A stretch of 64,000 bases of DNA, taken from Paracentrotus lividus (Eukaryota; Echinodermata; Echinoidea; Camarodonta; Echinidae). Where the stretch lies: assembly GCA_940671915.1 (NCBI GenBank), contig CALNVZ010000174.1:72937124-73001123 (forward strand). The letters are read 5' to 3'. The notes below the pieces were generated by a model. The model made no database searches and was not told the DNA's origin. It saw only the letters and a list, made by a program, of their open reading frames with translations. Below are positions 1-54,867 of the stretch, in pieces. Both the position numbers and the translations under genes were made by a program. The stretch's first letter is position 1, and each line of letters begins with the position of its first letter.

Positions 1-2143
1 CGTGAAAATAGGTTCGGATTGATTCCACAGAAAAAACAAAATGGTTCAAATCAAGTAATTTAGAAATAATGCAATAAATAAGACAAGATTGTATATAACA
101 GTATTATTCTGCTATCAAAGATATCTGGCCTGAGATATGCAACTGCATGGTTGTATTCTTGGCAACAGGTTGTTTGTATGGCAAATTGTACTAAATGGGA
201 TAAACTTACAGAATATCGGTGGAAAAGGGAGAAAAAATACTTTAAAGCCGAGACATCTCCAACATAACACAAATCTTCTACCACACCTTCTGAGTAGTGA
301 GTCACTGCAAAACTACACAAATTGGTTAAATCTGTAGATAATACAGTTGCAAATGCACATGGCACTGTATCCAAATGATTTGAACACTTTCACATTGGAA
401 CTTCAAAATCATCCCCTGTTCGGAGAAATAGAAAGCTCCACAAATTTCTTGAGGTTTGTAAGACATGAGATTGCACATGTAGGAGCACACTGCATACAAA
501 CCCTGGAGTGGACATATATCACATTTCAGCAGAGAAAATGATCTAAATCGCTTCAAATTGGGTTCGAAATTCTTTCCCCATTTCAAATTGTTCTCCACCG
601 TAATTTCTGTCCCTAAAGAGATATCACACAATTCTACAGCTAAATTTCAGTCTCTAGTGTGAAACAATCAAGGAAATAACATCTTCCACACAAATAAAAG
701 AAAATGAACGAGAGCAAATTTAATAGCGAGTTGCAATTTGATGCCATACATATCATTGGAAAGCCGGCTACATTTCCTCTAAAAAAAAAAATACTTGTAA
801 TATACATCTAAATACATTACGAGTTAACAATTCTGCTCTTTTGACGACATTTCTTTTCTTCATTAGGTTCATGTACATATTTATTTTTAAAGAAAAAAAA
901 TAAAAAAACAAACAAACAAACAAACAATCAAAACAAGAATACTTTAGGCCTATAACAAAAAATAACAGAAGACCTTTTCCAAAAGATCCAGAATAGAAAG
1001 TTTAGTTTAGAACATGTTTTAATTTAAATAGATTCTACAATGTACATAAATGACTAAAAACATAAAATATAAAAAGATGATAAAATACATAAATGTACTT
1101 CCATTGCACTACTTAATATTACACCAATACTTGGGCTATGTGATGAATAATGTAACAGCCCAATCACTAAACAGCACACTAATTTGGCAAAGATTTAATT
1201 TAGCTTTATCTATTCAGATAAAAGTGTCATGAAAGTTTTTTGAAAGATTTAGTGGTACATCAATATCATATTTTACTAAAATAAGTATATACCTGTATAT
1301 GAATTGAGTTTTACAGAGAATATGAATATTATTTTTTTTAATACTTTATACTTGACCATAGAACCTATGTGAAACATTGTACTGTAAAAGCCATTATTTT
1401 CGCATACAGATATTTTTAGCAATTTTAGACTAAGTGGGGGAATTTACAAGGGCTCAATTTACCATACTTATGATGTTATCATTGATTTAAATGGCCTTAT
1501 ATTTAAGTTGGAATTTTCTTGAGGACCGACTTGTGAAATTCGTGAAATTATAGCTAATACAGTATATTATTTACTTTGTGATATTATTAGAGAATATACA
1601 AATTTAAAGGCGCAGAAGAAGTCTTGCAGGCAGACAGAGAGAGAGGGGGACAGGGTACATATATTAAATAGCAATATACAAAAATAAGCAGCAACCAATC
1701 TTGCAATATACAATCATTCCACATGATTTCGTTGTCAAAAACCTTGCAATATAAACACCAGCTAAGATGTCATCATTATCATCACCATCATTATACAAAA
1801 TATACATACATAACTATTTACATTATATCACAGTTTACTCTACGAGTTACAGAGCACCACTTTGTCAACAGTCTTTCAAAATTAAGTTCCAAGAACTTTC
1901 AACATGGTTTACATTAAACCTTACCAACACTGTTGACAGACACCATACATATGTATGTGTATACAAGTCCTTTACATATGATTCTATAAGTCAATACGCA
2001 TACATCATGTAGAAAATCTCATATATTACTAGACTTTCTATATCATGTCTGTAAGAGCCAAAAGGGCATATGTTCGTGTGGAGTAACCCCCTCTTAATTC
2101 CAAGCTAGAGAGAATAAAAAGGTTTAATAAGATTCTTTGGATC
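1..2143. other. Downstream AT-rich DNA without a recognised gene
   Basis: No supportable coding sequence. Two overlapping minus-strand open frames at 60-631 contain scattered Cys/His but no intact finger or other domain. A short palindromic element lies at 1,378-1,567. The rest is AT-rich with small homopolymer runs. Confidence 0.6.
1378..1567. mobile_element. Small MITE-like element (TACTGTA...TACAGTA ends)
   Basis: Ends read TACTGTAAAAGCC and AGCTAATACAGTA in inverted orientation. The interior (GACTAAGTGGGGGAATTTAC and ATGGCCTTATATTTAAGTT words) recurs in diverged form at 50,200-50,385 and 51,900-52,090. Confidence 0.45.
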
Positions 2144-2687
2144 TTAAATACAGGGATCCAGGCCAAATCCTTACATATTCACAGTGTTGAGAGGAATTGT
2201 TATTGATAGGTCTATAGACAATACTAATTGGTCATTAAGGAAACATTTGATGAACAATTATTAATGTAGTTCATCACATGAAATATTAATGATGCATGTG
2301 CTTTGTCGGATAATGTTGATAAATGGATATAAAAGTTCACCTGAACATTTTCCTCAGAGAGAAAACAGATCAAAATATAAATACAGTTAAATTTGCCTAA
2401 GCTGAACTTGCATAAACCATATAATTGCCTTAATCAAAAGCCTTTTCAAGTCATCTCCTCTATATAATCTATCGTTTCTAAGCTTTCAAAAGTCTTCTTC
2501 TTTTTTTTAAGTAGAAGAAAATTTCCTCAGTCCCAACAGGTACGACTTAGGTGACGTTGAGTGCACTTTAAGCTGGTCTATTTCAAGCAAGTCTTTAACA
2601 AGGTTTTACTGCTAATCAATTTATCAGGCTTCCTTTACATATGTCTTCTATAAAATCTACAACATATTTTTCTCAATTATAAAAGCA
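2144..2687 (+). repeat. 540-bp direct repeat, copy 1
   Basis: From TTAA-x-TACAGGGATCCAGG to CTCAATTATAAAAGCA, matching 4,755-5,299 with only a few substitutions. The unit itself is AT-rich and non-coding. It shares the TTAA at its left edge with copy 2. Confidence 0.95.
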
Positions 2688-3209
2688 CATTCCATTATTA
2701 AGAACTTTATTTAAACAGAGAACTATCATTTACGCTGGACCTCTTTTTTTTCAATTCTCTTGACGAGTCATTTTTAACACTTTCATCCAAGATTATTTTC
2801 CTTTAAATGTAAACTCGAATCATAGCCAAATTAATAATTACCAATGTACACTTTAAACTGCGGAAGGCTTCACAATTGTTAATGTCTTGTGTGTATAAAT
2901 ATTGTCCCGTTCCGTGTGGTATTGTACTTTCTATCGTTTTATATTTATGTAATATTTTATAATTTTTCATTTAGTGATACAATTGATTTAAGTTTGGGAC
3001 ACTAGCTTACAAGCTATGTTTTTAGGTTCCCCATAATAACAGCAATTAAGTTAATTGACTTGTTTCTAAATTGTGCATTCACCTGTTCTGTTTACATTTA
3101 ATTATGTTAGTATGATTGAAATGTGCATCTTTAATGATTTTGCTATTCAAACACATTTAATTTTTGTTACTGTTATTGTGGAAAATAAATGAAATAAAAT
3201 GAAATGAAC
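2688..3209. other. Unique spacer between direct repeat and foldback element
   Basis: About 520 bp AT-rich DNA; no open frame, repeat or RNA gene recognised. Confidence 0.5.
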
Positions 3210-4758
3210 TTAAAGGGGAATCCAACCAAGGAAGAATCAACCTTACAGGAAAGAGGAAAATGAGAGGAGCAATCTAAAAAAAGTTTCATCAAAATCGTTT
3301 ATAAAATAAGAGAGTTATGGAAGTTTGAAAAGTCTAGTTGTCTGTCTATGGGGATCCTCAAATTGGCATCATCGGCTTCAAAATGGCCGATCTTATGGAC
3401 AACTCTCCATTCATTTTTGTACACAAATTTTCAGATTTCCCCTTTTTCTTAAATATATCTTACCTCCTTCTGAGCTCAACATATCACTGTCCGTCATAAA
3501 GGTGGAATATTATTTTTGCCGCTATAGCGACATGTATTTTGCTTTGACTTTAATTTCATGAATTGTTGTGTCCCTGCTTTTTACTTTTGGGACTGGCTAT
3601 ATTTGGACATTCTCCCAACCTTCACGTGGTACCTTTTTCCAAAAAAAGTTTTGTCAACCCCCATGATGCCATTTTGTCATTTTCTCATTTAGGGGCCCTT
3701 TTGTTTCCAGCCGATCAAGTCCCTCAGTCCTACCCTAGGAAATGCGACTGAGGTGTACTGTTTTATATTGTTCTTTAAGTCAAATCTATATTTTGGGGAC
3801 AGGCTTAATGTCTCTTGTCTTAGGTGGAGGTTGTAGTAAAAACGAGATTGTTGAAAATTCTGAATATTTTATTCCATCTTTATGCGGAAACAAAAGAAAA
3901 TGAAAACCACCTTTAACCCTTAATATCATAATTTTCCCTTAAAATTTGTTTAGCCTTGATGACAAGGCTGTAAATAGTCATTATGATAAATTTTATTTGA
4001 TTTATGGTTGGTTGAGATTTACAATACAATTAGGGAAGATAGAAATTTCCATGGTGTAAAATGAATAAAACGAATGTTGAACCCCAATCAAAAATTTTGA
4101 CCCCTCCCCTAGACAAAAGAGTCGAGCCTGTAACCACAATCTAGATTTATATTTAAAGAACAATAACAAATCCTCACACTCAGACTGTTTCCTTGGGTAG
4201 GACTGAGGGGCCTTGGTGGGTCGCCGTGAACAAAAAGGGCCCCAAAAAATAGAAAAAAATGACGAAATGGCCATCTTCTGGGGGTGACAAAACTTTTTGA
4301 AGAAAAATCCCGGTAAGGGTTGAGGAACGTCCAGATATACCCAGGACCAGAAAGTGAAAGCGGTGACAAACACATTCAAGAATTAATAACAGAGCAAATA
4401 TATGTCGCTTGAGCCAGAAAAAATTATTCCACCTTTATGAGACACAGTGTATGTTGTCGTGAAATATTTTCCCATCACATATTTTTTGGCTCAGAGTAAA
4501 GAGGACATACTTGTAAAGAAAATGGGGAAAATCTGAAATTTGTTGTACAAAATGAATGGAGGTTGTCCATAACGTCGGCCCATTTTGAAGCCGATGATGC
4601 CATTTGAGGATCCCCATTAGAAGGAACACTAGACTTTTCAACTTCCATAACTCTCTGTCTTTCATACCCGATTCGATTGAAACTTTTTTTAGATTGCTCC
4701 TCTCATTTTCCTTTTTCCTATAAGGTTGATTCTCTCCTTGGGTTGGATTCCCCTTTAA
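3210..4758. mobile_element. Foldback element with ~700-bp inverted arms and TTAA ends
   Basis: Begins TTAA-AGGGGAATCCAACC and ends GGTTGGATTCCCCT-TTAA. The two arms (about 3,214-3,890 and 4,020-4,754) are inverted copies of each other, with matched words such as TCAAAATGGCCGA and its complement. The loop is short. TTAA at both ends is the target duplication known for the piggyBac superfamily. No transposase is present, so this is a non-autonomous foldback/MITE. A shorter relative sits at 35,820-36,410. Confidence 0.88.
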
Positions 4759-5299
4759 CTACAGGGATCCAGGCCAAATCCTTACATATTCACAGTGTTG
4801 AGAGGAATCGTTATTGATAGGTCTATAGACAATACTAATGGGTCATTAAGGAAACATTTGATGAACAATTATTAATGTAGTTCATCACATGAAATATTAA
4901 TGATGCATGTGCTTTGTCGGATAATGTTGATAAATGGATATAATAGTTCACCTGAACATTTTTCCTCAGAGAGAAAACAGATCAAAATATAAATACAGTT
5001 AAATTTGCCTAAGCTGAACTTGCATAAACCATATAATTGCCTTAATCAAAAGCCTTTTCAAGTCATCTCCTCTATATAATCTATTGTTTCTAAGCTTTCA
5101 AAAGTCTTCTTCTTTTTTTTAAGTAGAAGAAAATTTCCTCAGTCCCAACAGGTATGACTTAGGCGAGGTTGAGTGCACTTTAAGCTGGTCTATTTCAAGC
5201 AAGTCTTTAACAAGGTTTTACTGCTAATCAATTTATCAGGCTTCCTTTACATATATCTTCTATAAAATCTACAACATATATTTCTCAATTATAAAAGCA
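4755..5299 (+). repeat. 540-bp direct repeat, copy 2
   Basis: Same orientation and nearly the same sequence as 2,144-2,687. Its left edge coincides with the right TTAA of the foldback element. Confidence 0.95.
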
Positions 5300-7975
5300 A
5301 GAAATTTTAAAAGTATCCATTCCATCCATAGTAGATGTACCAATTGAGCTCAGTCTAAAAGAGATCACAAATTGTCTTAACTTAATGTCTTAATTAATTA
5401 ACTTATGTCTTAACTTAATAAACTACATTTACTATTGCAGAATAAGAATTTCTCTTTCTATGTGCACCTCTTAAGAGTAATAGATATTTTCTTGGGAATT
5501 TCAATTCGATACGCATATATCATTGCTCTAAAAAAACAATTAATAAATACATACATAAGTTCCTTTACAATAATATGATAATCAAGCTTTTTAAAGCCAA
5601 AACAGATTATTCAGTTTTCCCTCGATTTACTATGCGGGCATAATAACGACATGTGAAAAGGAAAATTATGCATATTACATTGTAATTAAAAACCCATCTG
5701 CATTTCAATCTTTCCTTCCCTCTGATTCTGAATAGGTTCTGTTACCATAGTGACAGAATACTATATAATGTATACAGCAACAAAGGAAATTGGCTGTGGT
5801 TTAGATAAATCAGTACTGCCATAAGAATTCAATTACCAGTCTAGTGACAATACATTTGTATGTCTTGGCTGAATGTTTGATTCTCAACAATGTTACATGT
5901 ACCTTTCTGACATACAAATGAGAGAAAAATAAGTAACACATATAAATGTACCTTAGCATTTAATATGACTGCACTTCATTTCTTTCACTTAAAAAAAGTA
6001 CTATTCCTTGTATTCAATAAATCCACTACCCAATGGATATGATTTCAAATTAATCCATATGAATTCCATTCATCCTTCTAATTATTTTCATCTCAATTTG
6101 TTCGTTTCATAATAATGTACGTGCACCACCAACGTTCATTACTACGAGAGGCCTACTTTTACTTGTACGTCAAATTTTAAGTCTTTCCCATATGCCCCTA
6201 TAGCAAGAAAATAATCCCAAGAAAACTATAGTATTTGAATGAGGTTTGATATCACTTTGAAAGAAAAAAAACCCAGTAATTAATGCATGGTGTTGAATAA
6301 ACTGATGTAGACCAATCTCTCTGGATTCAAGCAGAGGTCTGACATCACAATAAGGGTGGAACTTGCGTGCATGTTTTATGATATAAACAAATTATAAGCC
6401 TTCACATGCTTGCGGTACAGCATTTTAGATCTATTAAATGGCGATTAAAACATTTAGCTATTTTTTTTTTTTTAAGATTTCTTTTGTTCTCAACAGATTT
6501 TTCTTAGTCTACACCAAAGTAAATAATGCTAGGCATTTAGTAAATTATTAGCTATGGAACTTACTTGAAAGACTATAATTTGTAATGATATTTACCATCA
6601 AGCTACATGTTTATCATAAACCCTCACTCTCGCTCATAGATATCAACTTCCTGGACATTAAACATTATCATCGAGTGTATGAGCTACATGAGTACCTATT
6701 TGAATTTTGTCATGTCACATTCTGGAATATGTGGTTTAGCCGTTTGTAAAATATATATCTTTTTGGATAGTCCTGAGTTGTTTAATAACATCTCTTGGCA
6801 CATTATGTCAAGAAATAGAGGTATTTATCTTAAGCAACTTCCTATAAACAAATAAAACATAAACATAGAAATGCAACAAACATCGGTAAAATGCAACCCT
6901 GTAAAAATGCAATTTCATTTGAAACAGTGATGTCTACATTGCAGGAGTTTAATAAGTTACAGAAAAGCACATATTGAATTGAACCATGAACAGTTATAGT
7001 CGAAAATTGGCAAGAAATGGGACAAGGATATCATTGCATATAGAAAGGAACAAAAATATTACAGAATTGCATTATTGCTACTAGTATGAGTTGATTGGCA
7101 AATAAACATTATGCAAAGACATATCTCAAAGTCTACACAGAATAAATCCACTAAACAAAAGAAATTTTACCACAAATGTAGACCCACTGTACAAATTGTT
7201 TTTCTTATAGCACAACATAGTTATCAGAAGTAATGAAATTACCAATGTTGGGTGTTGCATTGATTGCTAATTTTGTGATAATCAAACACATTTGCAACCA
7301 AATATGATTTTGAAAGAAAGGGAAAGAGAAAGAGCAATTAAGACTACCACACATTACACATAAGGTGGCGCTATACTAGTTTGTATGTGAGCGAGGTACA
7401 GGGGAACCATTGCTGATTGGTGATAAGTTGTATGGTTTCCACCATTATTTGCAAAAATATTCTTTTGTACTCTTCCTTTTCCCTTCAGGAGAACAATAAC
7501 AGATAACAAGTCTAGGATAAATGTGCCTCAAGTTTTTGCTTTCTTTTACTTGGCCACTTCACATGGTCTTTTTTTATCTATGTAAATGTTGTTTAATACA
7601 AGTCATGTAGATGCATTTGCTACCAAACAAAAATTTCTCAATTCTAAAAAAACACAGGAAGCAATACAAACAAATGATGGTGCCTCATTATGTTGAATCA
7701 ATGATCATTAAAAAATAAATCACGGTGTCACACAAATGTTACTAAACTGGTCAAGGATGTTTTTTAAAGGCAACTTACCAAAAGGTAATTCCCTCAGTAT
7801 GCTGCATGCGGACAACTTTTCTGGAAAATATGCCGTATATACCAATCCCCTTTATTTTCCTATATTGACTTTCAAAGGAAGAGATCAGTACATTCGGAAT
7901 ATAATACTGCAAAGTGGTCAAAGCCTTAGAAGAGGGCATGTCCTTTTGATAATCTATCTAAATGCCCTTCTAATA
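5300..7975. other. Downstream AT-rich DNA
   Basis: No coding region or mobile element recognised. It may include distal 3'UTR of the PLEKHH gene if the polyadenylation site is far downstream. TTTTTTTTTTTTTAAG run near 6,460. Confidence 0.5.
7851..7856 (-). promoter_or_regulatory. Candidate polyadenylation signal AATAAA
   Basis: TTTATT on the + strand, i.e. AATAAA on the gene strand, about 460 nt past the stop codon and past the 118-bp repeats. It is the first clear hexamer downstream. Further hexamers exist in AT-rich DNA beyond it, so the true 3' end is unknown. Confidence 0.3.
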
Positions 7976-8314
7976 CCAAAGCTCTCATTTTTGCTGTCAT
8001 TACTCTTTGATGAGGATGATGAATTCAGTAATGTTTTACTTGACTTGGTGCTGATATCTCTTTGGGTCTGGCTAGTGGTTAAACTGCCCTACCAATGCTC
8101 CCATCTTTGCTGTCTTTACTCTTCGATGAGGACGATGAATTCAGTGATGTTTTACTTGACTTGGTGCTCAATATCAGCTTGAGTGGGGGCTAGTGGTTAA
8201 ACTGCCCTACCAATGCTCCCATCTTTGCTGTCTTTACTCTTCGATGAGGACGATGAATTCAGTGATGTTTTACTTGACTCGGTGCTCAATATCAGCTTGA
8301 GTGGGGGCTAGTGG

Positions 8315-50045
<41,731 letters not shown>

Positions 50046-50199
50046 CTGCATTTGAGGTTTCAATTAGTTTGGTTTATTGGGTACTTGAGACAAATGAACA
50101 TAGCACATCTGCATAGAGACGTGGTCATTTGACGGCATTGCATGGGGCATGATGAACATTTACATACAGGTGATGCTACTGTTTAGCCAATATTTACGA

Positions 50200-50385
50200 A
50201 TACAATATTTTCACAATTTGGGACTAGAAGGGGAAATTCACAAAAGATTAATTTTGCAATTTTTGTGATGATTTCATTATCATAAATAGCCATGAATTGA
50301 AGTGGAAATGTTCGCGAGGAGTTACTCACAAAATTCACAAAAACAAAACCACCGCGAAATAACCATGATACAGTAATATCAAGGA
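50200..50385. mobile_element. Relative of the 1,378-1,567 element
   Basis: ATTTGGGACTAGAAGGGGAAATTCACAAAAG, read in blocks, and AAGTGGAAATGTTCGCGAGG with a TACAGTAA end; the layout parallels 1,378-1,567. Confidence 0.4.
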
Positions 50386-51006
50386 GAAGAGCAACATAAA
50401 TGTTTGTGCACTGCGCATTTACACGTAATTAAATTACATCACTCCTGATGAATCAAATACCATTTCGCTTGCTGCAAATCCTCTAGAACACTAGAACTAT
50501 AGTTAACATATAGGCCTAAAGCTAGCTATACAAATTACTCTTTCATTTATCATAAATATTTCTCGTTACCTACCAGCATATTAATCTTTACTTACACCAT
50601 GATACCATTATGAAAACAGCTCACTATATTTAACTTCATTAAAACCACAATGTTGTTTTGTTTTTTATGTTTCAAAGAATATTGAATCCATGACCTTCAT
50701 AAGTCATTGAATTTCTTTATAATTATTTTCTTTTTTAGTTTAAAGCACATTGCTAGTTCTCTATTAATAAGTATTACTTATTAATATAATTTTTAAGGGG
50801 AACCAGTAAGCGTAAGCACTACTTTCATTTATTCATTTATTTCAACAGAGATGCAAATCATTTCAATCCAGATTTAGAAAATCAATCTAACTTGTTCATT
50901 GCTAAACCTAGCACCTGATTTTTTTCTTAATTTAAATAATGTTCAGGTATTTGCAATCATAGTTATACACATTTCAAGAGCTGATAAACTGACCAGCATA
51001 TCCATC

Positions 51007-51445
51007 TTAAGCCAGGGTTACACCAAAACCGAATTCTCCTGAATAAATTTGGACCGATTCTGCCCGAATATAGCCTGAATTGGATGGATTCGGTGGATTC
51101 GGAACCTATTCGTCTCGGATTCGGGAAGCTCCCTGAACCAGAGAATAGGTCCCGAATCAGAGGGTCATTAGGGTCTATTTGGCTATAGGTGATTTGGACC
51201 GTTCCATCCGAATACATCTCGAATGTGGCCCGAATGAAATTTGTCGGGGTCACATTCGAGAATAGGAGGATATTCGGTGGTTTTGAACATTTCAAAAGGA
51301 GCCGAATCCCTCCACGAATGCTCCAGAATCCCTCCCAAATTTTCGCTCATTCGGGGAGGGAGAACAGAATGCTCTCGAATCCGCCCGAATACGTGTATTC
51401 TGATGGATTCGCAGCTGATTCGTCTCCGGTGTAACCCAGGCTTTA
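51007..51445. mobile_element. 439-bp MITE with GGGTTACACC ends, TTA-flanked, CGAAT-rich
   Basis: TTA-AGCCAGGGTTACACC at left and GGTGTAACCCAGGCT-TTA at right (one mismatch). The interior has more than a dozen CGAAT/ATTCG words in both orientations, unlike the flanks. The TTA duplication suggests PIF/Harbinger type. Confidence 0.8.
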
Positions 51446-51459
51446 CACAGCAATTTTGA

Positions 51460-51665
51460 GTAAACTCCATTATATAGAAAGCACGCTCCAGAGAGTTTAG
51501 CCTATTCACTACATCTCCATCTACTTTAGATCCTGGCTAAATTGTTGACTTTCAACATTTCTAAGATTCTTGCAATTTGGAAGGCATCTGAAACCTATGC
51601 TTATATTGTAAGTCCAGCTTGGTGGTATCATGCAGTTTCTAATCATTTTTCCCAGGTCAAAGGAC
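51460..51665 (+). repeat. Local direct duplication, copy 1
   Basis: CATCTACTTTAGATCC, GTTGACTTTCAACATTTCTA, CAGGTCAAAGG match 52,110-52,325 in order with moderate divergence. Confidence 0.7.
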
Positions 51666-52109
51666 AATTAATATGGCTAGAGGGGATCATAATCATGTAG
51701 GGTGGTGACATGATTAGTTGGCCTTTCATAATTGTACCTTTTAGAGTACATGGATCTACATCCTATCAATTTCTTTTTTAATTGGGGTGGGGGAGGGGGG
51801 GGGTAGGGTCAGTCATTTCCGATTGTACATTTCACGTTTGTCTTCAGCTTGGCCTAAATATCAAAACATTTTGAAAGCTTTAGGCTTGGTATAAGTACTA
51901 TTTAAGTAAATATTTTTACTTATTTTGGACTAGTCAGGGAAATTTGTGAGAGGATAATTTGTGTGATTTTTATGATTTTTATATTGGAATGTGGCCTTAT
52001 ATAGCTAGAGTGGAAATTTTCACTATTAAAACAAAGATGGATTTAAAAATTTCCAAAAATGAAACGACTGCAAGAACCACTTATAAATACAGCACACTAT
52101 CACATCTCC

Positions 52110-52325
52110 AACTTAAATAGAAAGCTGTATTATGAGAAACACTATGGCTCCTCAGATCTTAACCGGCTTTCTCACTACGTCTTCATCTACTTTAGATCCA
52201 AATTTGTTGACATTCTACATTTCTGAGATTCTTTCAATTGTGAATGACATCTGATCCCATGCTTGTAAGTAAACCCAGCCTGATGCCATCATACATGCTT
52301 CCAAACGACAGGTCAAAGGTCGGGA
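52110..52325 (+). repeat. Local direct duplication, copy 2
   Basis: CATCTACTTTAGATCC, GTTGACATTCTACATTTCTG, CAGGTCAAAGG; same order and spacing as copy 1 about 660 bp away. An element related to 1,378-1,567 lies between the copies at 51,900-52,090. Confidence 0.7.
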
Positions 52326-54835
52326 AACATGAGCGGGTGACCACCCTCATTGAGGAGAGTGGTAGAATGTTTAATGTAATACTAAGAATTGACATATTTC
52401 TGGGTCCATGCAAACAATACTCAAAGCTGTAGTAAGCTGCAGTACTAGTGAAACTTTCTGCTGCACATAAAAAAGTATGTTTTCCCATAGCCTAACCTAG
52501 GCTCCTGGGGTTTAGAAATAGAGGGGACACATACAACACATTTTGAAATACAAGGGGTGCAGAAAGCATTTTTCTACAATATTTTATTAACATGTATGCT
52601 TACTGCTGTAATGGTAACTTCTCCAAAAAGTAGAAGGGGCATGGCCCTTGCATCCCTATCTGGATTAACCACTGGGCTGTATACATATGAGCTCTCAAAC
52701 TTCCCTATCCATAGCAAAAACTATTCCCAATTAACCCACTGATGACAAGTCAAGGTAATTCAAGGTTTAAAATGATAGAGCAAAAGGTGCAAATGGATCT
52801 TGTCACCAATGAACTAATTCAAATATGGGAAAGTATTTTTTTATTGCACGCCACATGGTCTAATTGCATGGAATCCTTGAATTCAATCTTTCAACAATAT
52901 AAACAATAGACTTCATATCAGCCTGGGGGAAATATGTGAAAATTGAGATTCTTATGTGATGACATGCTATAGTTTGTGCGATCTGTGACCAAAATGTATT
53001 GCTATCTAAACCATATTGAAATAAATGTATACACAAGCAGGGTAACTAACTTAAACCAACACACACATGACCCCAGGATGAAGAGGTAATTTTATAAAAC
53101 CAGTGGCCCACCCAGGTTTTCAAAATCTTTAAAAGCATTTTTCAGCTAAGGAAAGTGTGGGCACACTTTAATAATAGAGATCCCTCCCCCCCCCCTTTAA
53201 TTGGATCAGAGGCATAGCTAATATCAATAGCAAATCAAAAAGTTATCAAATTATCTAAGGGAAGGGTGGGAAATTTCTGTACTGGAATAAAGGCACTACA
53301 TGATTCATAAAAAAAATAAAAAAATAAGTGGCTACAAATAGCAAGAGTAAAACTTTGAATGTGTTCTGAAAATCACCCACCTTGAAACTGTTGCACTTCA
53401 GAGCCAAGTTTTGTTATGCAAAATTGATTAACAGTTATTAGGACTATGACGTATACGTGCCAGACAAACAATCAATTCAATTAAGGTTGATTGGATGGAA
53501 CCGCCCGATGACAAAGTTAATCAGATTCCTGTGAATATGTTTACATGAAGACCATTTATCATAATTTTGAAGCAATGTAAAACATCATGTCTATGTGATT
53601 TACCTGGGTTCACTTGCATATAATGTATATGTAACTATGTATTGATCCAATTTAATTCAATGAAACATGTTATATTTATGGTCCTACATGTACCGCTATA
53701 CCAACAGCTGTTGCATGTGTACAACACATTTCTATGAATTCTGCATTTCACAGATGCTAAAACTACCAGAGAATATTAAAATTTTACAACAAAAAAAATC
53801 CCCCAAATGCAATTAATACAGACTACGGTGCATTGCAATGAGAAAAAAAATAACATAAATGGCTCAGTCACATAAGAATACATGCATAGTACATACTTAT
53901 GTATTTTTTTTATTTGAATGCTTACTGGACGGAATAACTTATCAAGTGTCAACTACAGCCATGTGCAAAAACAAAAAGGTTTCAGGAATTTCAATTTCAA
54001 AATACTGTAAGCCCTCGGTAAACTTCAGCATTTGGGACTAGCACCAACAAATCCTGGATCCATATGTCATGGCGACGAGCCTTCCAATCTTAATGCACTC
54101 AACAGACATGCATTGATTACTACTGCCTTGCTCAAATTACTTCTTGGAGGGGCTATGAATGGGGGAAATGCTTGGTTTCATCTTCAATGTACGTCAATGA
54201 ATGTGTTAAATCTAGAGTCCATCCAAAGTCTTGCAGACAATATGTAATCAATATAATTTAGCTCATGTTTTTATCATTATAATGAGTATTGTAAGAGGGG
54301 TATTTATGGTACATGTATAACACCTCCCTCCCCCTTTATTCATTTTACATACCATCAGGAAATGATTGGAATAGGCTTTTAGCAAATTGCAGGACAAAAG
54401 AAGTATTTTTTTTCATTGGAAAGATGTCTCTAAAGTTGACTGACATCCCCATCTAAAATGCTCTAGTGAGGCCCCTTGCTCATCATTATCCTAAATTCAT
54501 AACAAAATTAATTAGACTCCATTTTCTATCGGCGCCATTTCTACATGACTCACTGCGTCTGACACATTCAGAGTATTGAACAAATTTAAGTAAAAAATGG
54601 TTGACATTATGATCCAACACTATCACTATCTCTCTTTGATCAATATTTTCTTCAAATGATACATATGGTCATATTTACCAAAATTTTCTTCAAATGACAC
54701 ATTTGGTCAGTTATCATCTCAATAAACGGTCCGGTCACAACTTCGCAGAAAATACTTTTGACAGTGGTCAATATAGGCCTACACTACTAGTATGGGTGGT
54801 GCAAATGGGCCCAATAATTTTCAACTCAGTGCCCC

Positions 54836-54867
<32 letters not shown>

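Noticed and set aside
60-631. Two overlapping minus-strand open frames of about 100 codons with scattered Cys and His
   Set aside because: No correctly spaced C2H2 or other motif, no coherent splice pattern, and the frames overlap each other. At most a decayed relic.
7736-8182. 148-codon + strand open frame
   Set aside because: It is the antisense of the 118-bp repeats derived from the gene's tail and has internal repetition from that array.
50963-51509. Overlapping 108-110 codon frames rich in Ile/Arg/Ser and NP repeats
   Set aside because: Translation of the CGAAT-rich MITE in several frames on both strands; not protein coding.
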